Shown one piece after another: positions 59,611-64,000 of a stretch of 64,000 nt of DNA. A program made the position numbers and the translations under genes. The notes under the pieces are model-generated. The model saw only the letters and a program-made list of their open reading frames with translations. It made no database searches and was not told the DNA's origin. The DNA comes from Parabacteroides faecis (GTDB taxonomy: Bacteria > Bacteroidota > Bacteroidia > Bacteroidales > Tannerellaceae): positions 186,001-250,000 of the forward strand of contig NZ_BMPB01000010.1 in the NCBI RefSeq assembly GCF_014647375.1, in the 5' to 3' direction. Numbering within the stretch: position 1 is the stretch's first letter; each line of letters begins with the position of its first letter.

Positions 59611-61404
59611 ATGAAATTAGTAAATAAAATATTAGTTGTTACAGCTGTTGCTTCGGTTATGACAGCTTGTAAACCTGATTTGTTGGATACGAATCCATAC
59701 GATAAGGTAGGTTCCGGAGCCATGTGGGGAAATGAAACGATGTGTGATATGGGTGTGAATGGTATCTATGCCACATTGCGCGAGGCAAAGGTTGCACATG
59801 AAATGTTTACACAAGACGCTATGGGATTTGCCGGTCAGGCCCGTGATCCTCAGGATTTGTTGAATGGAACAATTACTGCCGGCAATAGTTTGTTCTCTGA
59901 TACCTGGAAACAGTTGTATGAAGGAATTCACCGTGCAAATGATGCCATAGCCCATTTACCGGAAGCTCCATTGGATGATGCAAAGAAAGATCGTTTGATC
60001 GCTGAATCCAAATTCTTGCGTGCTTACTATTATTTCCGTTTGAACCGTGTATTCCAGGGTGTTCCTGTTTATCTGGAACCGGTGGAAGACAGCGAGTGTA
60101 CCAATGGACGTGAAACGGCTGACAAAGTATGGGAAGTTATTATCTCCGACTTGAACGACTGCATCAACAGTGCTAATTTGCCGAATAAGTATGCGAAAGG
60201 TGATGCCAATTATGGTCGTGCAACGAAAGGTGCGGCATATGCTTTGCTGGGACAGACATATATGTGGATGAAAGATTATGCAAAAGCGGAAGCTGCTTTG
60301 CGTAAAGTCGGAGATGTCGGTTTTGCATTGTTTCAGGGGGATTACAAACAACTCTTCAAAACAGATAATGAACAATGTGATGAGATGATTTTCTCGGAAC
60401 AGAATATTGGTATCAAAGATTATGGTTCCAAAACACAATTCTGGTTAGGTTCACGTGTTTCTTTTGGTTCTTGCTGGAATAGTTATCTGCCGAGTGTAAA
60501 CTGGGTGGAATCATTTGAATGTGCAGACGGTAAGCCGTTTAACTGGAATGACTTCCTACCGGGATATAATGAGATGACTCCTAAAGAACGTGTGGTTTTC
60601 TTCCTCCGCGATACTGTCGGTGAGTGGGATACTTATTCGGAAGATATAAAATCAAAACTGCGTGCAGGTTTTGAACTGGCCGTGAAAAATGGAGCTGATA
60701 TGTCTAAATATCTACCTTCCGGAAATGAAGCCCGTTTGCGTAAAGCCTACGAAAATCGCGATCCTCGTCTGGAAGCGACTGTCATTACTCCGTATGCTGA
60801 ATATAACGGGGCAATCGGTTCAAAAGAATATACTTATACCTTGCGTTGGCCGGCAACCAACTCGGATGAAGTCGAACCGTATGACCTGAGAACGGATAGC
60901 CAGACTTTGTTCTACTATCTGTATCGCAAATTTGTTGCGGAAGGATCGTCTGAAACTCCTAATCGTGAATATTGCCCCTGGGATTATCCGTTGATCCGTT
61001 ATGCAGACGTAGTCTTAATGTTGGCAGAAGCTATCAATGAACAAGGCTTTAAGCAGGAAGCTGTTGATTTGGTAAACTCTGTACGTGAGAGAGCCGGTGC
61101 TGCATTATTGCAGACAACAGATGCCGGTAAACCTACTTATGTAAGTGGCCAGGAAAATATGCGTACCCGTATCCGTAACGAACGTCGTTGGGAATTATCT
61201 TTGGAAGGTGTTAACCTGTATGACGAAATTCGTTGGAGAACGATCGGTGACTGGTGTAAAACTGGTGATGGTTCCAAAGAAATCTGGGGTACTGTCGTAA
61301 ATCCGTTCTCATGGGGTGGAGATTATCTTTATACCTGGGCTATTCCAAGCACGGAATGTGAAAGAAATAGCAATCTGGTTCAGAATGATGGTTGGATAAA
61401 CTAA
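59611..61404 (+). CDS. SusD/RagB-family outer-membrane lipoprotein
   Basis: 597 residues with a lipoprotein signal (MKLVNKILVVTAVASVMTAC, Cys20) and SusD-typical blocks: LLDTNPYDKV, LIAESKFLRAYYYFRLNRVFQGVPVYLEPV, and AEAINEQGFKQEAVDLVNSVRERAG. The terminal part reads RIRNERRWELSLEGVNLYDEIRWR. It pairs with the SusC protein encoded 15 bp upstream. No glycosidase follows it; a terminator and a second inverted-repeat segment come next. Confidence 0.96.
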   Translation: MKLVNKILVVTAVASVMTACKPDLLDTNPYDKVGSGAMWGNETMCDMGVNGIYATLREAKVAHEMFTQDAMGFAGQARDPQDLLNGTITAGNSLFSDTWKQLYEGIHRANDAIAHLPEAPLDDAKKDRLIAESKFLRAYYYFRLNRVFQGVPVYLEPVEDSECTNGRETADKVWEVIISDLNDCINSANLPNKYAKGDANYGRATKGAAYALLGQTYMWMKDYAKAEAALRKVGDVGFALFQGDYKQLFKTDNEQCDEMIFSEQNIGIKDYGSKTQFWLGSRVSFGSCWNSYLPSVNWVESFECADGKPFNWNDFLPGYNEMTPKERVVFFLRDTVGEWDTYSEDIKSKLRAGFELAVKNGADMSKYLPSGNEARLRKAYENRDPRLEATVITPYAEYNGAIGSKEYTYTLRWPATNSDEVEPYDLRTDSQTLFYYLYRKFVAEGSSETPNREYCPWDYPLIRYADVVLMLAEAINEQGFKQEAVDLVNSVRERAGAALLQTTDAGKPTYVSGQENMRTRIRNERRWELSLEGVNLYDEIRWRTIGDWCKTGDGSKEIWGTVVNPFSWGGDYLYTWAIPSTECERNSNLVQNDGWIN

Positions 61405-61499
61405 TTATCGAGATCTGTTCTACCGAATAGTTACTCTGTTAAAAGAATAATCCTTAAACAGGAATTGTAAGAAGTTCTTTTGATGAGGAAATGTTTATG

Positions 61500-61538
61500 G
61501 GATAAGGTGTTATTGATTAATGCCTTATCCTTTTTTTT
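61500..61538 (+). terminator. Terminator after susD, bordering the second invertible segment
   Basis: GGATAAGG (61500-61507) pairs perfectly with CCTTATCC (61523-61530), followed by eight T. The loop (TGTTATTGATTAATG) nearly equals that of the terminator at 55609. Confidence 0.75.
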
Positions 61539-61548
61539 GTGGAGAGTG

Positions 61549-61987
61549 TAGTTCTAGCTGGACTGTGTCCATATCATGAAACAAAACTGTACGGCACAAA
61601 AGTAACACATCGTATGATCTGTTAACATACATTTTTGTCTAATATTGGTGCATTTATTGTCCAAAAATAAAAAATTAACACAATAGTAATGGGCTGTATA
61701 TGAATATAGTGCATAGATTATGGTCAATTTGCACTAACTATTGAAGTTCTGACAGGTAGAAATAGAACATTCATTTCTCAAAATTAGGTTATATCAATTA
61801 CTGTTTTTCTGTTAATATTAAATAATAGAATTCTAACGACTTTTCTAAACTACTTTTGTTCTGCTATTGAAAAACAAAAAGAGACAGAGCTTTATTCTCA
61901 GTTGTTTTCTTATTTGTAAAAAATTACTGATGAGCCAAAATCTAATGATTAGTTAATGAATAAATGGACACAGTCCAGCTAGGACTA
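61549..61987. promoter_or_regulatory. Probable invertible promoter segment upstream of susC (62093)
   Basis: 24-bp inverted repeats at 61549-61572 and 61964-61987 (23 of 24 identical) enclose 391 bp. The repeat begins TAGTTCTAGCTGGACT, again AGTTC-N5-GGACT. The promoter at 61597-61627 faces left. After inversion its -7 would lie at 61932-61939, about 154 bp before the susC ATG, as in the first segment. A rightward TACTTTTG at 61851-61858 without a -33 could give some expression in the present orientation. Confidence 0.75.
61597..61627 (-). promoter_or_regulatory. Promoter inside the second long invertible segment, facing left
   Basis: On the minus strand TGTT (61627-61624), 19 bp, then TACTTTTG (61604-61597), the same arrangement as at 55708-55738. 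Flanking bases are also similar (GGCrCAAAwGTAA on the plus strand). Confidence 0.65.
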
Positions 61988-62092
61988 TTTCCTTTTTATG
62001 TGAAACGAACGGGCTAAAATTCTTGCACAACAAGTTGTAGTGATTTGGTGTGCGCAAACACAATTTATTCATTAACTAAATCTGGTGTTATT

Positions 62093-64000
62093 ATGACGAA
62101 GGATTTTAATCGTTTTTATTTATCAAAACGGATGTTTTTAGGAGTAACTATGCTTTTGACATCTGTGGGGTTGGCTTCAGCCAATCCGGGAATAGAGATT
62201 CCCGTTTCCGATGCGCTTGTTGCTTCTCCTCAACAAGCGAAGAAAAAAGTAACAGGAACAGTTGAGGACGCTTTAGGACCGATTGCCGGAGCCAATGTTG
62301 TCGAAAAGGGCACAACTAACGGAACGATCACCGATATGGACGGTAAATTCAATCTGGAAGTTTCTCCTAATGCTGTTTTGGTTATAACTTTTATCGGCTA
62401 TACGGAACAGCAAGTTTCCGTAGGTAGTCAAACGTCATTTACTATTAAACTAAAGGAAGACTCACAGGCGTTAGACGAAGTTGTTGTGGTGGGGTATGGT
62501 ACACAGAAAAAAGTGAACCTGACAGGTTCGGTAGCATCCGTTAGTGCGGAAAAAATAGCCAACCGCCCGGTGATGAACCTCGGACAGGCTTTGGTGGGCG
62601 CGGCTCCAGGTGTACGCGTTACTCAAGGAAGTGGTAACCCTGGTGACGAAAGTATCGGTATCCAGGTGCGTGGCCAAGGTTCATTCAACAATAGTAGCCC
62701 ATTGGTATTGGTCGATGGTGTTGCTGCTGATATGGCTCCGCTGAATACGGATGACGTTGAAAGCATCTCAATCTTGAAAGATGCCAGTGCGGCGGCAATC
62801 TATGGTTCACGTGCAGCCAACGGTGTTATTTTGGTAACAACCAAAAAAGGGAAAAAAGACGAAAGCCCAAGAGTGACTTTCAATGCTATGTTTGCACAGG
62901 AAAAGCCGATTACCGATTTTAAATTGATGTCAAGTACGGCCGATTTCATGGAGTTGCACAATATTGCTAAGCTGAATGCCAACCCGACTGCCAATACACC
63001 AGACTATAGCCTTGAAAGTATTGAAGAATGGCGTCAAGCTGATTTGAATCCGAACGGAATCTATACGAATCCTGTTACAGGGCAACAGATTCCAAACTGG
63101 TTGGCATACCCGAATACAGACTGGGCACAAATTTTGTTTGAACCCGCCTTTTATCAGAAATATGGTGTCAATGTGTCGGGAGGTAGCAAGAATACCACTT
63201 ATCTGCTTTCGCTGGGTTATCAGAATAATCCGGGTACATTGGATAATACAAGCATGGAACGTTTCAATATCCGTGCCAATATAGAAACAAAAATAGCAGA
63301 TATCATTACTTTCGGAACACAAACCTATGGAACCAAAGAGTTCAAGGATCCGGGAAGTACGTCTATGACTTATTTGCTTCAGGCATGGCCCGGGCAGACT
63401 CCTATCTATGATGGCAAGTATGGATGTAGCGAACATCCGGAAGTAACCCAGAAGGATAATATTTTGCAAGGAGTGGCAGCCAATGGAGGACAGAATACAT
63501 ATACACGCCTCAATACGACATGGTATGCCAACGTCGAGTTACCTTTGAAAGGTTTGGTAGCCGAAGCCAAATTCAACTGGAGCCAGTACAGCCGCCAAGA
63601 CGAACATTACTCTCAAAACCTGCCTCGTTATAGTTTTCGCGAGAGTTTTGAAACACCGAAAGAAGGATTGGGTGTCTTGGACCAGGCTACGACTTATCGT
63701 TATTCGTATGAATCGACCAGTTATACGGCTGACTTGATGTTACGCTATAACAATACATTCGGGAAACACGATGTGGCAGGTTTGTTCGGTTATGAGCAGT
63801 ATCGTGGTGAAACTACAGGATTCAGTGCAACAAAGAAAGGTTTGATAGATTGGAGTATTACTGATATAACATCTGGTGCGGAAATGCAATCCATTGGTGG
63901 TAGTGCCAAGTCGGTGAATGCTATATTATCTTATTTCGGACGTGCAAACTATGCTTATGATAACCGTTATTTGTTTGAATTCAGTTTCCGGTCAGATGCT
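62093..64000 (+). CDS. SusC/RagA-family TonB-linked receptor, 5' part (cut by window end)
   Basis: 636 codons from MTKDFNRFYLSKRMF, open to the window end. It closely resembles the receptor at 56245: same first residues, signal peptide, PIAGANVVEKGTTNGTITDMDGKF, the SusC box DEVVVVGYGTQKKVNLTGS and the plug (LVDGVAADMAPLNTDDVESISILKDASAAAIYGSRAANG). The 5' leader up to the ATG is also shared for about 30 bp. The central plug and barrel diverge, so the two receptors probably take different substrates. A susD partner should lie beyond the window. Confidence 0.95.
   Translation, partial: MTKDFNRFYLSKRMFLGVTMLLTSVGLASANPGIEIPVSDALVASPQQAKKKVTGTVEDALGPIAGANVVEKGTTNGTITDMDGKFNLEVSPNAVLVITFIGYTEQQVSVGSQTSFTIKLKEDSQALDEVVVVGYGTQKKVNLTGSVASVSAEKIANRPVMNLGQALVGAAPGVRVTQGSGNPGDESIGIQVRGQGSFNNSSPLVLVDGVAADMAPLNTDDVESISILKDASAAAIYGSRAANGVILVTTKKGKKDESPRVTFNAMFAQEKPITDFKLMSSTADFMELHNIAKLNANPTANTPDYSLESIEEWRQADLNPNGIYTNPVTGQQIPNWLAYPNTDWAQILFEPAFYQKYGVNVSGGSKNTTYLLSLGYQNNPGTLDNTSMERFNIRANIETKIADIITFGTQTYGTKEFKDPGSTSMTYLLQAWPGQTPIYDGKYGCSEHPEVTQKDNILQGVAANGGQNTYTRLNTTWYANVELPLKGLVAEAKFNWSQYSRQDEHYSQNLPRYSFRESFETPKEGLGVLDQATTYRYSYESTSYTADLMLRYNNTFGKHDVAGLFGYEQYRGETTGFSATKKGLIDWSITDITSGAEMQSIGGSAKSVNAILSYFGRANYAYDNRYLFEFSFRSDA

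Noticed and set aside
61851-61858. Rightward TACTTTTG in the second invertible segment as the active susC promoter
   Set aside because: It lacks a -33 element and has no counterpart at the same offset in the first segment; it stays possible but weaker than the conserved left-facing promoter.
1-64000. CRISPR array, rRNA operon, insertion sequence or complete prophage
   Set aside because: No regularly spaced short repeats with variable spacers, no rRNA-like sequence and no transposase or phage structural gene were seen.

Overview
The window looks like a chromosomal segment of a gut-type Bacteroidales. Three SusC/SusD-type loci, ECF sigma/FecR regulation, LytS/LytTR pairs and promoters with the Bacteroidetes -7 form TAnnTTTG all point there. 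A Parabacteroides-like species is plausible, but I cannot fix the genus from sequence alone.

Layout. (1) 1-1752: 5' part of a leftward susC, headed by a short inverted-repeat element (1788-1963) that may be an invertible promoter. (2) 2187-6428: leftward mrp and trmB with an ORF6N-type gene remnant behind trmB, then a secreted beta-helix protein. (3) 6567-15749: a cell-envelope regulation block. It holds a LytTR regulator, an intact LytS-like kinase and a second kinase that has lost its phospho-acceptor His, followed by a TonB-dependent receptor coupled to a small HU-like gene. Reading the other way are a small exported ORF, a DUF4136-type lipoprotein, a small outer-membrane barrel, and a second LytS/LytTR pair. 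Three 10-bp direct repeats at exact 21-bp spacing (12166-12217) lie between the divergent halves and look like a LytTR operator. (4) 15797-31457: an ECF-sigma/FecR-controlled polysaccharide utilization locus with an STN-type SusC, SusD, a deacetylase-like protein, an esterase, a GH78 and a GH106 protein. It is probably aimed at an acetylated, rhamnose-containing glycan.

(5) 31904-43983: a visibly A+T-rich cassette that I consider the most interesting part. Two GT2 enzymes, a GT14-type branching transferase and a transferase resembling polypeptide GalNAc-transferases (GT27) precede a GG-leader precursor peptide. A Cys-rich half and a Pro/Thr/Ser tail make up the core of that peptide. After it come an S41 protease, a radical SAM/SPASM maturase, a C39-peptidase ABC exporter, an HlyD adaptor and a second S41 paralogue. 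I read it as the biosynthesis and export locus of a ribosomal peptide that may be both radical-SAM-modified and O-glycosylated in a mucin-like way. (6) 44088-50321: three near-identical tandem tRNA-Asn genes, then housekeeping genes: a PfkB kinase, a Ctp protease, two membrane metallophosphoesterases and a nitroreductase.

(7) 50441-64000: a TonB-receptor-like barrel, a GH2 glycosidase, and two tandem related SusC modules (the first with SusD, the second cut by the window end). Each is preceded by a terminator, then a roughly 440-480-bp segment bounded by 24-25-bp inverted repeats. Inside each segment a -33/-7 promoter (TGTT-N19-TACnTTTG) sits at the same offset and faces away from susC. These look like phase-variable promoters captured in the OFF orientation. 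No recombinase gene is present in the window.
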